Source of the DNA: Planctomycetota bacterium
GTDB taxonomy: Bacteria; Planctomycetota; UBA1135; UBA2386
Direction: 5' to 3'
Assembly: GCA_020638735.1 (NCBI GenBank)
Contig: JACKHZ010000009.1
Coordinates: forward strand, 558,001-622,000
Length of the DNA: 64,000 bases
The notes beneath the pieces were generated by a model. It ran no database searches, was not told where the DNA came from, and saw only the letters and a program-made list of their open reading frames with translations. This document shows positions 1-8,616 of the stretch, one piece after another. Positions within the stretch are counted from its first letter, which is position 1; every line of letters begins with the position of its first letter. The position numbers and the translations under genes are program-made.

Positions 1-84
1 GCCGTGGCACAGGTTGCAGGTGCCGTCGAACAGCACCAGCGGGTGTTCGCCACGACGTTCGTCTTCGACAGCAAGCTCGGCCAC
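1..84 (-). CDS. DCC-family (DUF393) thiol-disulfide oxidoreductase-like protein, N-terminal part only
   Basis: Only the first 28 codons lie in the window. The reading starts at a GTG at position 84; an in-frame TAG at 94-96 rules out an earlier start. The peptide contains VLFDGTCNLCHG, the N-terminal DxxCxxC signature that names the DCC family (putative thiol-disulfide oxidoreductases; substrates mostly unknown). The gene is divergent from the cyanophycinase-like gene at 118, leaving about 33 bp between the two starts. The family assignment rests on this one motif, but it is a characteristic one. The rest of the protein lies beyond the left edge. Confidence 0.7.
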   Translation of the reverse strand, partial: MAELAVEDERRGEHPLVLFDGTCNLCHG

Positions 85-117
85 GACGCCATGCTACGCC
101 GCCGCTATCGTGCAGCC

Positions 118-1719
118 ATGACGAACAGCGCCCTCGTCACGGTCCTCACCCTGCTCGCGACCTTGCTCCACGCCCAGCAGCCGGCCGGGACCGGGCCCCG
201 CATCGACCCGCGCGGCCTGCCCGGCGCGCGCCTGATCGCCGGCGGCGGCGCGCTGCCCGACGCGATCTACGCGCGGTTCTTCGAGCTGGCCGGCGGCGCC
301 GAGGCGCGCGTCGTGCTGATCCCGACCGCCAGCGCGCGCGCCGACACCGAGGAGGGCCGCGCCGCCACCCTGAAGCGCTGGCGCGACGACCACCCCGGCG
401 TGCACTTCGAGCTGCTGCACACACGCGACCGCGCCACGGCCGACGCGGAGGAGTTCTGCGCGCCGCTGCGCACGGCGACCGGCGTCTGGATCGGCGGCGG
501 CGCGCAGGACCGCCTCGCCGACGCCTACCTCGGCACCCGCGTCGAACGCGAACTGCAGGCGCTGCTCGGGCGCGGCGGCGTCGTCGGCGGCTCGTCGGCC
601 GGCGCCGCGATCCAGTCGCGCACGATGATCCAGGAGGGCATGGACCCGCCGGTCATGGCCACCGGCTTCGACCACCTGCCCGGGGCGATCCTCGACCAGC
701 ACTTCCTCGCGCGCCACCGCCTGCCGCGTCTCGAACGCGCGCTCGCGATGCGCCCCGGCCACTTCGGCGTCGGCATCGACGAAGGCACCGCGATCCTGGT
801 GCGCAGCCGCGACGTCGAGGTGCTCGGTCAGAGCAAGGCGCTGTTCGTGCTGCCGGCGACCGGCGACCTGCCGCAGCGCATCGACGAGTTCGTCGCGGGC
901 CAGCACACCGACCTCGTCACGTGGCAGCGTGCGGCGCGCGAACGCAGCCGCGGCGCGTTCCCGCCGCGGGTCAGCGACGCGCCGCAGCCGGCGGTCCCGC
1001 ACGGCGCGCTGGTGCTGCACGGCGGCGGCGCGATGCCCGACGAGGTCGTGCGGCGCTTCGTCGCGCTCGCCGGCGGCGCCGATGCCCGCGTCGTGCTGGT
1101 GCCCGCTGCCGCCCCGCGCAGCCAGCGCCACGACGACGACTTCGAGCAGCTGCTGCGCCGCCACGGCGTCGCGCACGTGGAGACGATCCCGAACGAACAC
1201 CCCGACGAGCTGACCGACGTACAGCTGGCCACGATCGAACGCGCCACCGCGATCTGGTTCGGCGGCGGCAGGCAGTGGCGCATCGTCGACGCCTTCGACG
1301 GCACCCCGGCGGTCGCCGCGTTCCACCGCGTGCTCGCCCGCGGCGGGGTGATCGGCGGCACCTCGGCGGGCGCGACCATCCAGGGCAGCCTGCTGGTGCG
1401 CGGCAACCCCGAGGGCAACCGCGACATGTGGTGCGAGGGCTACCAGCGCGGCTTCGGCTTCCTGCCCGGCGTGGCCGTGGATCAGCACTTCGTCGTGCGC
1501 GACCGGACCGCCGACCTGCAGCGCGTGGTGACGCGCGCCCCGCAGATCGTCGGGCTGGGCATCGACGAAGGCACCGCGGTGGTCGTCACCGGCGACCAGC
1601 TCGAGGTCGTCGGCCACGGCAAGGTCGCCGTGTTCGACGCCCGGACGGCCGGCGGCGGGCAGGCGGTGCCGCCGCGCTGGCTCGCCCCCGGCGAACTGGC
1701 CTCCCTGGCGACGCGCTGA
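118..1719 (+). CDS. Secreted protein with two tandem cyanophycinase-like (peptidase S51) domains
   Basis: The 533-residue protein begins with a signal peptide (hydrophobic residues about 5-17, then HAQQP). An earlier in-frame GTG at position 4 would add a tail that overlaps the divergent DCC gene and bury the signal peptide, so I chose ATG 118. Two homologous domains follow, about residues 36-270 and 300-505. Each has the S51 nucleophile motif (GGSSAGA with Ser160; GGTSAGA with Ser416), a DQHF motif (His195, His457) and a GIDEGTA motif. Cyanophycinases are serine peptidases that cut cyanophycin or beta-Asp peptides; secreted relatives act on external substrates. Both active-site sets look intact, so this is a real duplication. 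The substrate is unknown. Confidence 0.85.
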   Translation: MTNSALVTVLTLLATLLHAQQPAGTGPRIDPRGLPGARLIAGGGALPDAIYARFFELAGGAEARVVLIPTASARADTEEGRAATLKRWRDDHPGVHFELLHTRDRATADAEEFCAPLRTATGVWIGGGAQDRLADAYLGTRVERELQALLGRGGVVGGSSAGAAIQSRTMIQEGMDPPVMATGFDHLPGAILDQHFLARHRLPRLERALAMRPGHFGVGIDEGTAILVRSRDVEVLGQSKALFVLPATGDLPQRIDEFVAGQHTDLVTWQRAARERSRGAFPPRVSDAPQPAVPHGALVLHGGGAMPDEVVRRFVALAGGADARVVLVPAAAPRSQRHDDDFEQLLRRHGVAHVETIPNEHPDELTDVQLATIERATAIWFGGGRQWRIVDAFDGTPAVAAFHRVLARGGVIGGTSAGATIQGSLLVRGNPEGNRDMWCEGYQRGFGFLPGVAVDQHFVVRDRTADLQRVVTRAPQIVGLGIDEGTAVVVTGDQLEVVGHGKVAVFDARTAGGGQAVPPRWLAPGELASLATR

Positions 1720-1740
1720 CCCCCAGCGAGACCTGCCGGG

Positions 1741-2352
1741 TCACAGCCCGCGCTGGGCGAGCATGCTCTCCACGTACTTCGCCAGCACGTCGACCTCGAC
1801 GTGCAGCGGGTCGCCGACCACCCGGCGGCCCAGGGTCGTGACCTCGGCCGTGTGCGGGATCACGGCGATGCGCACCTGCCCGTCCCGTCGACCGGCGATC
1901 GTCAGCGACACGCCGTCGAGCGTGATCGAGCCCTTCTCGACACAGTATCTCTGTAGCTCCGGCGGCACCCGGGCCCACAGCTCCCCGCCGCCGCGCGGGT
2001 CGATCGCCCCGGTCACCTCGCCGACCCCGTCGACGTGTCCCTGGACGAGGTGGCCGCCGAGCGGTTCGCCCGCCCGCAAGGCCCCTTCGAGGTTCAGGAT
2101 CGTGCCGGCCGCGGCCCGCCCGAGCCAGGTCCGCTCCAGCGTCTCCCGGCTCAGGTGGAACGTGGCGCGCCCGTCCGCCAGCTCGACGACGGTGCAGCAG
2201 ACCCCCGACAGGGCGATCGAGTCGCCGATCCGGAACGGCCCGCCCCCGGCCCCCGGTGCCAGGGCCGAGACGTCGACCGTCAGGCGCAGCTCGGCGCCGA
2301 CCTCGTGGCGGCCGGTGACGGCGCCGACCCCCTGGACCAGTCCGGTGAACAT
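1741..2352 (-). CDS. ribE: Riboflavin synthase alpha chain
   Basis: This 203-residue protein is the usual family length. It converts two 6,7-dimethyl-8-ribityllumazine molecules to riboflavin plus the pyrimidinedione. The N-terminus MFTGLVQGVGAV and the internal HLVQGHVDGVGEV are the starts of the two lumazine-binding repeats (residues about 1-95 and 96-195). The reading frame stays open further upstream, but MFTGLVQ is the invariant family start, so I place the start at 2352. The gene stands alone on the minus strand between plus-strand genes. I saw no FMN riboswitch upstream. Confidence 0.95.
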   Translation of the reverse strand: MFTGLVQGVGAVTGRHEVGAELRLTVDVSALAPGAGGGPFRIGDSIALSGVCCTVVELADGRATFHLSRETLERTWLGRAAAGTILNLEGALRAGEPLGGHLVQGHVDGVGEVTGAIDPRGGGELWARVPPELQRYCVEKGSITLDGVSLTIAGRRDGQVRIAVIPHTAEVTTLGRRVVGDPLHVEVDVLAKYVESMLAQRGL

Positions 2353-2466
2353 GGCCGGCACCTTAGTGCTCCGCCCACCCCGCCCGAAAGCCCGGGCCAC
2401 GACCGATCTTGACCACCCTCGGCTTCGCCCGTAGTGTGCTCACCCCTTCTTTGCGGCAGGGGCACC

Positions 2467-3252
2467 TTGCACTGCGCCATTCTGACCCTCTTTCCGGAGG
2501 CCATCCGGCCCTACCTGGACGAGAGCATCCTCGGGATCGCGCAGGCCCAGGGCAAGCTCCGGATCGACCTCGTCGACTTCCGGAACTATGCGCTGGACCC
2601 GCATCGAACGGTCGACGATCGACCGTTCGGCGGCGGGCCTGGCATGGTGCTCAAGCCCGAACCGATCTTTTCAGCCATCGAAGACGTGGAGCAGGCGCAC
2701 GGCCCGTTCCACAAGGTCCTGCTATGCCCCCGCGGTCGTACCTTCGACCAACAGCGCGCGCGCGAGCTCAGCCGAAAAGACCGGCTGATGTTCCTTTGCG
2801 GCCGCTACGAAGGTTACGACGAACGCATCCGCGATCCGCGCTCGGGCTTCCATTGGGAGGAGATCTCGCTCGGCGACTTCGTGCTCGCCGGCGGAGAGCT
2901 CCCCGCGATGGTGGTGCTCGAAGCGGCGGTGCGGCTGATCCCGGGAGTGCTCGGCTGCGCCGAGTCCAACGTGCTCGAGTCGTTCGAGGGCGAGTGGCTC
3001 GACTACCCGCAGTGGACGCGCCCGCGCAGCTACCGCGACATGGACGTGCCCGAGGTGCTGTTCTCGGGTGATCACGGCGCGGTCGCCCGGTGGCGGCAGC
3101 AGCAGGCCATCCGACTCACCGCGCAGAAGCTCCGAAGAGAGCGCGCGGCCGAGCGGCGCGACGGCGACGACGAACTTCCATCCCCTTCCAACACGGCCAC
3201 CGACCAGACGAACTCGCGCGGCGCACACGCCGACGACCAACGACAGGACTGA
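2467..3252 (+). CDS. trmD: tRNA (guanine-37-N1)-methyltransferase TrmD
   Basis: TrmD methylates G37 next to the anticodon using S-adenosylmethionine and prevents +1 frameshifting. The protein has the N-terminal LTLFPEAI strand, DDRPFGGGPGMVLKPEP, and the trefoil-knot cofactor loop LCGRYEGYDERI. I prefer a TTG start at 2467, preceded by AGGGG at 2458-2462, giving 261 residues that begin HCAILTLFPE as the family does. A GTG at 2434 would add 11 unconserved residues. The C-terminal tail (last 30 residues or so) is polar and unconserved. The stop is 2 bp before rplS, so the two are co-transcribed. The usual upstream partners rpsP and rimM are absent here. Confidence 0.93.
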   Translation: MHCAILTLFPEAIRPYLDESILGIAQAQGKLRIDLVDFRNYALDPHRTVDDRPFGGGPGMVLKPEPIFSAIEDVEQAHGPFHKVLLCPRGRTFDQQRARELSRKDRLMFLCGRYEGYDERIRDPRSGFHWEEISLGDFVLAGGELPAMVVLEAAVRLIPGVLGCAESNVLESFEGEWLDYPQWTRPRSYRDMDVPEVLFSGDHGAVARWRQQQAIRLTAQKLRRERAAERRDGDDELPSPSNTATDQTNSRGAHADDQRQD

Positions 3253-3254
3253 CT

Positions 3255-3668
3255 ATGAACATCATGCGCCAGCTCGAACTCGAGCACATGAAGCCCACCC
3301 TCCCGGACTTCGGGATCGGTGACACCGTCGACGTGCACTATCTGATCCGCGAAGGCGACAAGGAGCGCGTGCAGATCTTCAGCGGCGTCGTCATCGCCTT
3401 CCACGGCGCCGGTACCCGCCGCACGACGACCATCCGCCGCATCGTGTCGGGCGAAGGTGTCGAGCGCACCTTCCCGCTGCACAGCTCGCGCGTCGCCGAC
3501 GTGCAGGTCAAGGAGCGCGGCATCGTGCGTCGCGCCAAGCTGTTCTACCTGCGCGGCCGCGAGGGCAAGGCGACCCGCCTGACCCGCAACCTCGGCAAGT
3601 CGAAGTTCCCGCGGAGTGGTGCTGGCAGCGGCGTCGCGCCGAAGAACGACGCGCCCGCCGCCGAGTGA
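3255..3668 (+). CDS. rplS: 50S ribosomal protein L19
   Basis: L19 sits at the 30S-50S interface. The family core is clear: the N-terminal helix, GDTVDVHYLIREGDKERVQ, FSGVVIA, TTTIRRIVSGEGVERTFPLHS and the basic RRAKLFYLRG end. At 137 residues it is about 20 longer than usual because of an Ala/Gly/Ser-rich C-terminal extension (residues about 118-137). The ATG at 3255 follows an AGGA, two bases after the trmD stop. The trmD-rplS order is conserved across bacteria. Confidence 0.96.
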   Translation: MNIMRQLELEHMKPTLPDFGIGDTVDVHYLIREGDKERVQIFSGVVIAFHGAGTRRTTTIRRIVSGEGVERTFPLHSSRVADVQVKERGIVRRAKLFYLRGREGKATRLTRNLGKSKFPRSGAGSGVAPKNDAPAAE

Positions 3669-3818
3669 TCCGGCGCCGGTGATCGGCCAAGCGAAGTGAC
3701 CGCGAGGCGCCCGCGCAACGGCGCCGTCTGACCCTCCAAGGCCCGACCGGCGCACGCCGCACCCGGAGCCATCCACGCCAAGACCTGCGCCCGGCTCGCG
3801 TGAGACGGGCCGATCGTC

Positions 3819-6800
3819 ATGCTCGAGAACGCCAAGCGTCAGTTCTTCCTCGTCCTGTTGACGATCGTCGCAGGCCTGGCCTGCATCCTCACGCTGAGGA
3901 TCCCGCTCGGCCCGGACCTGAAGGGCGGCACGCAGCTGCTCTACGAGGTGCCGGCCGACGTGCTGAAGGACCTCGTCGAGAAGGAGGGCGCCTCGGTCGA
4001 CGCGATCATGCAGCAGACCGTCACGGTCATCCACGAGCGCATCGACCCCAACGGCACGCTCGACCCGCTGATCACGCGCAGCGGCGACACCGGCATCCTG
4101 ATCGAGCTCGGCTACTTCCAGGACCCGCAGGAGCTGAAGCAGGTCCTCGAGCGCATCAGCAACCTCGGCAAGCTGGAGATGCGCATCGTCGCCGACGGTG
4201 ACTTCCAGAAGGCCAACGTGTCGTTCCGGATGGACCAGGAGCGCACCCGGCTCGAGAACTGGCTCAAGGACCCGGAGCACGCCGCCTCGATCGCCGAGGA
4301 CGCGCGGAACATCCGCCAGTTCAACGAGGACCCGGTCCAGGGTCCGCTGGCCAGCGGCAACCTCGCCTGGTACGCGCACCAGATCAAGCCGAGCACCGAC
4401 CCGCGCCGCAAGGGCATGTGGGACTCGTCCTACACGATGGTGGGCAACCTGCAGGCCTCGACCGTCAAGGCCTACTCGGACGCCGACTGGAACAACGGCG
4501 TGATCCCCGAGGCCTACCTGAAGAAGGAGCCGAAGGACCAGTTCCTCGTCGAGTTCCTGGCGCTCAACATGAAGGAGATCTCCTTCACCGGCGAGCAGCT
4601 CGACCCGTCGGGCGTCGGCATCGGCACCGGCCGCAACGGCGGGCCGGCCGTCAACTACGCGATCGAAGCTTCGCGCCGCAGCGACTACCTCGCCTGGTCG
4701 GAGGAGTACATCGGCAAGTGCAGCGCGATCGTGCTGAACGGCATCGTCAAGTCGGCGCCGGTGTTCAACGGTCCGATCCCGGGCGTCGGCGTCATCGAGG
4801 GCAGCTTCACCCGCGACGAGGTCGACGAGCTGGTCAAGGTGCTGCGCACCGGCTCGCTGCGCGTCGAGCCGGAGCTGATGAGCAAGCAGACGATCGGCGC
4901 CCAGCTGGGCGAAGAGGCCATCTTCCGCGGCGTGATCTCGATCCTCGCCGGCGGCCTGCTGGTGTTCGTGTTCGTGCTGCTCTACTACGGCGTGGCCGGC
5001 ACGATCGCCTGCATCACGCTGCTGCTGAACGTCTACCTGCTCTACGCAGCGATGCTGTTCATGCAGGCGACGATCACGCTGCCGGGCCTCGGCGGCATCG
5101 TGCTGACGCTCGGCATGGCGGTCGACGCCAACGTGCTGATCTACGAGCGCATCCGCGAGGAGCTGCAGAAGGGCAAGGAGGTCCTGCAGGCGGTGCGCGC
5201 CGGCTTCGAGCGCGCGATGTCGGCGATCCTCGACTCCAACATCACGACGTTCCTGGTCGGCATCGTGCTGTTCCAGGTCGGCGTCGGCCCGGTCAAGGGC
5301 TTCGCCGTGACGCTGATGGTCGGCATCATCACGACCGTCTTCACGCAGTTCTTCGTCACGCGCCTGCTGTTCCACTACGCGCTGGACAAGCACAAGCTCG
5401 ACAACTGGAAGCCGCGCACGCTGTTCGACGACAAGAACGTCGACTTCGTCGGCAAGATCAAGCTGTGTGTCGGCGTCTCGGCGACGGTGATCGTCGCCGG
5501 CCTGCTCTACGCGACGCTGGTCGTGCCGCGCGAGGAGATGCTCGGCATCGACTTCACCGGCGGCGCCAACCTGCGCATGGTGCTGACCGACGCGACCGAC
5601 CCGCAGGCGATCCGCGACGCGCTGAAGGCCGACCAGAAGTTCTCCGAGGCCTACCCCAACGCCACCGTCAACCGCTACGGCGACTCGGGCACCGAGTTCA
5701 ACGTGCGCCTGAAGCTGAACGACAGCCAGCGCGACGAGATCGTCGAGGGCCGCAAGGCCTGGCGCGAGCTGCGCAAGGCGGCCGAGGAGGCAGAGGAGGC
5801 GCCGCCGGCGCCGTACGAGCCGCCCTACGTCGTCGAGCTGAAGCGCGTGTTCGCCGGCAAGCTGGTCAACCCGGCGTTCAGCGATGCGATGACGACGCCG
5901 GACGCCAACCGCCAGAACCTCGAGTGGGCGCAGGTCGACGTGCACTTCGCCAAGCCGATCTCGGTCGCCGAACTCACCGAGCGGGTGAAGAAGGGCCTCG
6001 CCCGCAGCAGCGTGACGCCGCTGCCCGACGCGACGCTGACCGAGGCGCGCGACCTGCGCATCGAGTGGCAGACGCAGGAGTCGACGCGCCAGTGGGAGCT
6101 GTCCGGCCTGGTGCAGAAGCAGCTCGAGGGCTGGACCGAGAAGAAGACCGTCGACGGCGAGGAGAAGGACGAGCCGATCGTGCTGTCCGACCCGTTCCCC
6201 GAGGCGCAGGAGATCCAGGGCCGCCTGGTCGACACGCTGCGCAACGCCGCGATCGGCGCGCTGATCCTGGCCTGGGGTCTGATCGTGCTCTACCTGCGCG
6301 TTCGCTTCCACGAGTACAAGTACGGCGTCGCCGCCGTGGTCGCGCTCGTGCACGACGTGCTGGTCACCTTCGCCGCCGTGGTGGTGGCCAACCACCTCGG
6401 TCTGGTGCACGCCGAGATCAGCCTGTCGATGATCGCGGCGTTCCTGACGATCATCGGCTACTCGGTCAACGACACGATCGTGGTCTTCGACCGCATCCGC
6501 GAGAACCGCATCGACAACGTGCGCAACGGCACCGACGAGCCGCTGCGCACCCTGATCAACCGCTCGCTGAACCAGACGCTGTCGCGCACGGTGCTGACGA
6601 CGGTGCTGACGCTGTTCGTCGTGCTCGCCCAGTTCGCCGTCAACTGGGGCAGCGAATCCGACCTCGAGTCGTTCGCCTTCGCGATGATCGTCGGCATGGT
6701 CAGCGGCGTCTACTCGACGATCTTCATCGCCGCGCCGATCCTGATCTGGATGGACCGCGGCGAGGCGCCGATCATCACCGAACGCCCGGTCGACGTCACC

Positions 6801-6836
6801 GCGATCGAGACCGACGTCGTCGAAGCGGAGGCGTGA
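3819..6836 (+). CDS. secDF: Fused protein translocase subunit SecDF
   Basis: SecD and SecF form the proton-driven accessory complex that pulls secreted proteins through SecYEG. Here they are one 1005-residue protein. The SecD half has a first membrane helix (about 10-30), PDLKGGTQLLYEV at about 32-44, a large periplasmic region, and five helices containing GMAVDANVLIYERI near 431. The SecF half starts near 545, with IDFTGGANLRM near 575 and IGYSVNDTIVVFDRI near 878. All signature motifs are intact. A 150-bp gap separates it from rplS, and no strong ribosome-binding site precedes the ATG. The plentiful secreted proteins in this window fit an active Sec pathway. Confidence 0.96.
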   Translation: MLENAKRQFFLVLLTIVAGLACILTLRIPLGPDLKGGTQLLYEVPADVLKDLVEKEGASVDAIMQQTVTVIHERIDPNGTLDPLITRSGDTGILIELGYFQDPQELKQVLERISNLGKLEMRIVADGDFQKANVSFRMDQERTRLENWLKDPEHAASIAEDARNIRQFNEDPVQGPLASGNLAWYAHQIKPSTDPRRKGMWDSSYTMVGNLQASTVKAYSDADWNNGVIPEAYLKKEPKDQFLVEFLALNMKEISFTGEQLDPSGVGIGTGRNGGPAVNYAIEASRRSDYLAWSEEYIGKCSAIVLNGIVKSAPVFNGPIPGVGVIEGSFTRDEVDELVKVLRTGSLRVEPELMSKQTIGAQLGEEAIFRGVISILAGGLLVFVFVLLYYGVAGTIACITLLLNVYLLYAAMLFMQATITLPGLGGIVLTLGMAVDANVLIYERIREELQKGKEVLQAVRAGFERAMSAILDSNITTFLVGIVLFQVGVGPVKGFAVTLMVGIITTVFTQFFVTRLLFHYALDKHKLDNWKPRTLFDDKNVDFVGKIKLCVGVSATVIVAGLLYATLVVPREEMLGIDFTGGANLRMVLTDATDPQAIRDALKADQKFSEAYPNATVNRYGDSGTEFNVRLKLNDSQRDEIVEGRKAWRELRKAAEEAEEAPPAPYEPPYVVELKRVFAGKLVNPAFSDAMTTPDANRQNLEWAQVDVHFAKPISVAELTERVKKGLARSSVTPLPDATLTEARDLRIEWQTQESTRQWELSGLVQKQLEGWTEKKTVDGEEKDEPIVLSDPFPEAQEIQGRLVDTLRNAAIGALILAWGLIVLYLRVRFHEYKYGVAAVVALVHDVLVTFAAVVVANHLGLVHAEISLSMIAAFLTIIGYSVNDTIVVFDRIRENRIDNVRNGTDEPLRTLINRSLNQTLSRTVLTTVLTLFVVLAQFAVNWGSESDLESFAFAMIVGMVSGVYSTIFIAAPILIWMDRGEAPIITERPVDVTAIETDVVEAEA

Positions 6837-6841
6837 CCGGC

Positions 6842-6874
6842 GCGGGCCCTGCTCTCGCAGCGGCCCGGGCCCGC
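6842..6874 (+). terminator. GC-rich hairpin between secDF and nadB
   Basis: Two perfectly complementary 8-base arms, GCGGGCCC at 6842-6849 and GGGCCCGC at 6867-6874, flank a 17-base loop. No U-tract follows, and the nadB start is only 8 bp away. It could be a weak terminator, an mRNA-end stabiliser for secDF, or a structure limiting nadB translation. Only the inverted repeat is directly seen. Confidence 0.35.
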
Positions 6875-6882
6875 CACCCGCG

Positions 6883-8616
6883 ATGAACGCTCCTCACCCG
6901 ACCCCCCGCTTCCACGGCCTGCTGGCGCCGTTCGACCTGCGCTCGACGGCCCTGCTGCGCACGGACGTGCTGGTGATCGGCGCGGGCGTCGCCGGCGCCG
7001 CCGCAGCGCTGGCCGCGGCCGACGCCGGCGCCGAGGTCCTGCTGCTGTGCAAGGACGAGCTGGGCGAGACCAACACGGCCTACGCGCAGGGCGGCATCGC
7101 CGTCGTGCAGCTGCCCGAGGACAGCGCCGCACAGCACATCGCCGACACGCTGAAGGTCGGCGCCGGCGTCGCCGACGCGCGCATCGTCGAACACGTCGTG
7201 CGCGGCGCCAAGGACGCGATCGCGTGGCTGAACGACCTCGGCACCCACTTCGACCGCATCGGCGACGGCCCCGACGCGCCGCTCGACCTGTCGCGTGAAG
7301 GCGGGCACAGCTTCGCCCGCGTCGTGCACAGCCACGGCGCCGCCACCGGCCGCGAGATCCAGCGCGCGCTCGACCGCGCCCTGCACGATCACCCGCGCAT
7401 CACCGTGCGCTCGCACGTGTTCGTGCGCGACCTGGTGCTGCGCGAGGGGCGCTGCGTCGGCGCGATCGGCCTGCAGAACGGGCGGCAGAAGGCCTTCGAG
7501 ATCGCGATCGAAGCCGGCGCGGTGATCGTCGCCACCGGCGGCACCGGCCAGATCTATCGCGAGACGACCAACCCGACCGGCGCCAGCGGCGACGGACAGG
7601 CGCTGTGCTTCCGCGCCGGCGCGCGGCTGGCGGACTGCGAGTTCGTGCAGTTCCACCCGACCACGCTCTACATCGCCGGCGCGTCGCGCTTCCTGATCAG
7701 CGAGGTGGTGCGCGGCGCCGGCGCGGTGCTGCGCGACCGCAACGGCGAGCGCTTCATGCAGGGCGCGCACCCGATGGCCGAGCTCGCGCCGCGCGACGTC
7801 GTCAGCCGGGCGATCCTCGACCGCATGGTCGCGACCAACGACACGCACGTCTACCTCGACCTCAGCGAGATGGCGCAGGACCCGCGCGAGCTGTTCCCGT
7901 CGATCGCGCGCATCTGCAAGACGTTCGACCTGGACCTCGCACGCGACCCGATCCCGGTGCGCCCCGGCGCGCACTACTTCGTCGGCGGCGCGGCGACCGA
8001 CGCCGCCGGCAGGACCGACGTGCCCGGTCTGTTCGCGGTCGGCGAGGCCGCCGCGTCCGGGCTGCACGGCGCCAACCGCCTGGCCTCCAACTCGCTGCTC
8101 GAAGGCGCCGTCATCGGCCCGGTCGCCGGCCGCGCCGCGGCCGCCGAAGCCCGGCTGCACGTCGGCAAGATCGGCCTGCCGCGCCTCGGCGACGGTCCGC
8201 CGGTCGCCGACGACCCGCCGCGCCTCCTGCACGACGACCTGCTCTACTCGCTGAAGAGCCTGATGTGGCGCCAGGTCGGCCTGCGCCGCGATCAGGACGG
8301 CATGCAGGACGCCCGCCAGCGCATCGCCTTCTGGCACCACTACCTGACCCGCGGACCGATCGGCGCGCGGGCAGCCTGTGAACTGGCCAACATGCTGACC
8401 GTCTCGGCGCTGGTCGCCGAAGCCGGCCTCGCCCGCGCCGAATCGCGCGGCACCCACTTCCGCAGCGACGCCCCCACCCGCGACGACGCGCGCTTCTGTC
8501 GGCGGATCTTCCTGCAGCGCCAGCCCGACGGCGCGATCGGCGCCGTGCCCGGGCCGCTGCACGCACCGACCGACAAGGCAGCGGACCGGACCGGCGGCGA
8601 GGCGGCGCAGCGGTGA
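6883..8616 (+). CDS. nadB: L-aspartate oxidase
   Basis: NadB oxidises L-aspartate to iminoaspartate, the first step of de novo NAD synthesis. The 577-residue protein has the FAD-binding GAGVAGAAAALAAADAGAE at about 33-51 and TNTAYAQGGIA near 63-73. It also has the NadB-type REGGHSFARVVH near 138 and the C-terminal FAD loop GLHGANRLASNSLLEGA near 395. The GGHS-type motif favours NadB over succinate dehydrogenase flavoproteins, and no iron-sulfur partner gene is adjacent. nadA and nadC are not in the window. The 3' end overlaps hflX by 4 bp (GTGA), so translation is probably coupled. Confidence 0.93.
   Translation: MNAPHPTPRFHGLLAPFDLRSTALLRTDVLVIGAGVAGAAAALAAADAGAEVLLLCKDELGETNTAYAQGGIAVVQLPEDSAAQHIADTLKVGAGVADARIVEHVVRGAKDAIAWLNDLGTHFDRIGDGPDAPLDLSREGGHSFARVVHSHGAATGREIQRALDRALHDHPRITVRSHVFVRDLVLREGRCVGAIGLQNGRQKAFEIAIEAGAVIVATGGTGQIYRETTNPTGASGDGQALCFRAGARLADCEFVQFHPTTLYIAGASRFLISEVVRGAGAVLRDRNGERFMQGAHPMAELAPRDVVSRAILDRMVATNDTHVYLDLSEMAQDPRELFPSIARICKTFDLDLARDPIPVRPGAHYFVGGAATDAAGRTDVPGLFAVGEAAASGLHGANRLASNSLLEGAVIGPVAGRAAAAEARLHVGKIGLPRLGDGPPVADDPPRLLHDDLLYSLKSLMWRQVGLRRDQDGMQDARQRIAFWHHYLTRGPIGARAACELANMLTVSALVAEAGLARAESRGTHFRSDAPTRDDARFCRRIFLQRQPDGAIGAVPGPLHAPTDKAADRTGGEAAQR

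Noticed and set aside
4..117. GTG start at position 4 for the cyanophycinase-like gene
   Set aside because: It would bury a clear signal peptide that begins at ATG 118, and it runs over the opposite-strand DCC gene whose FDGTCNLC motif is convincing.
3072..6410. A 1112-codon minus-strand open frame
   Set aside because: It mirrors trmD, rplS and secDF, is dominated by Arg, Asp, His and Leu, and has no domain.
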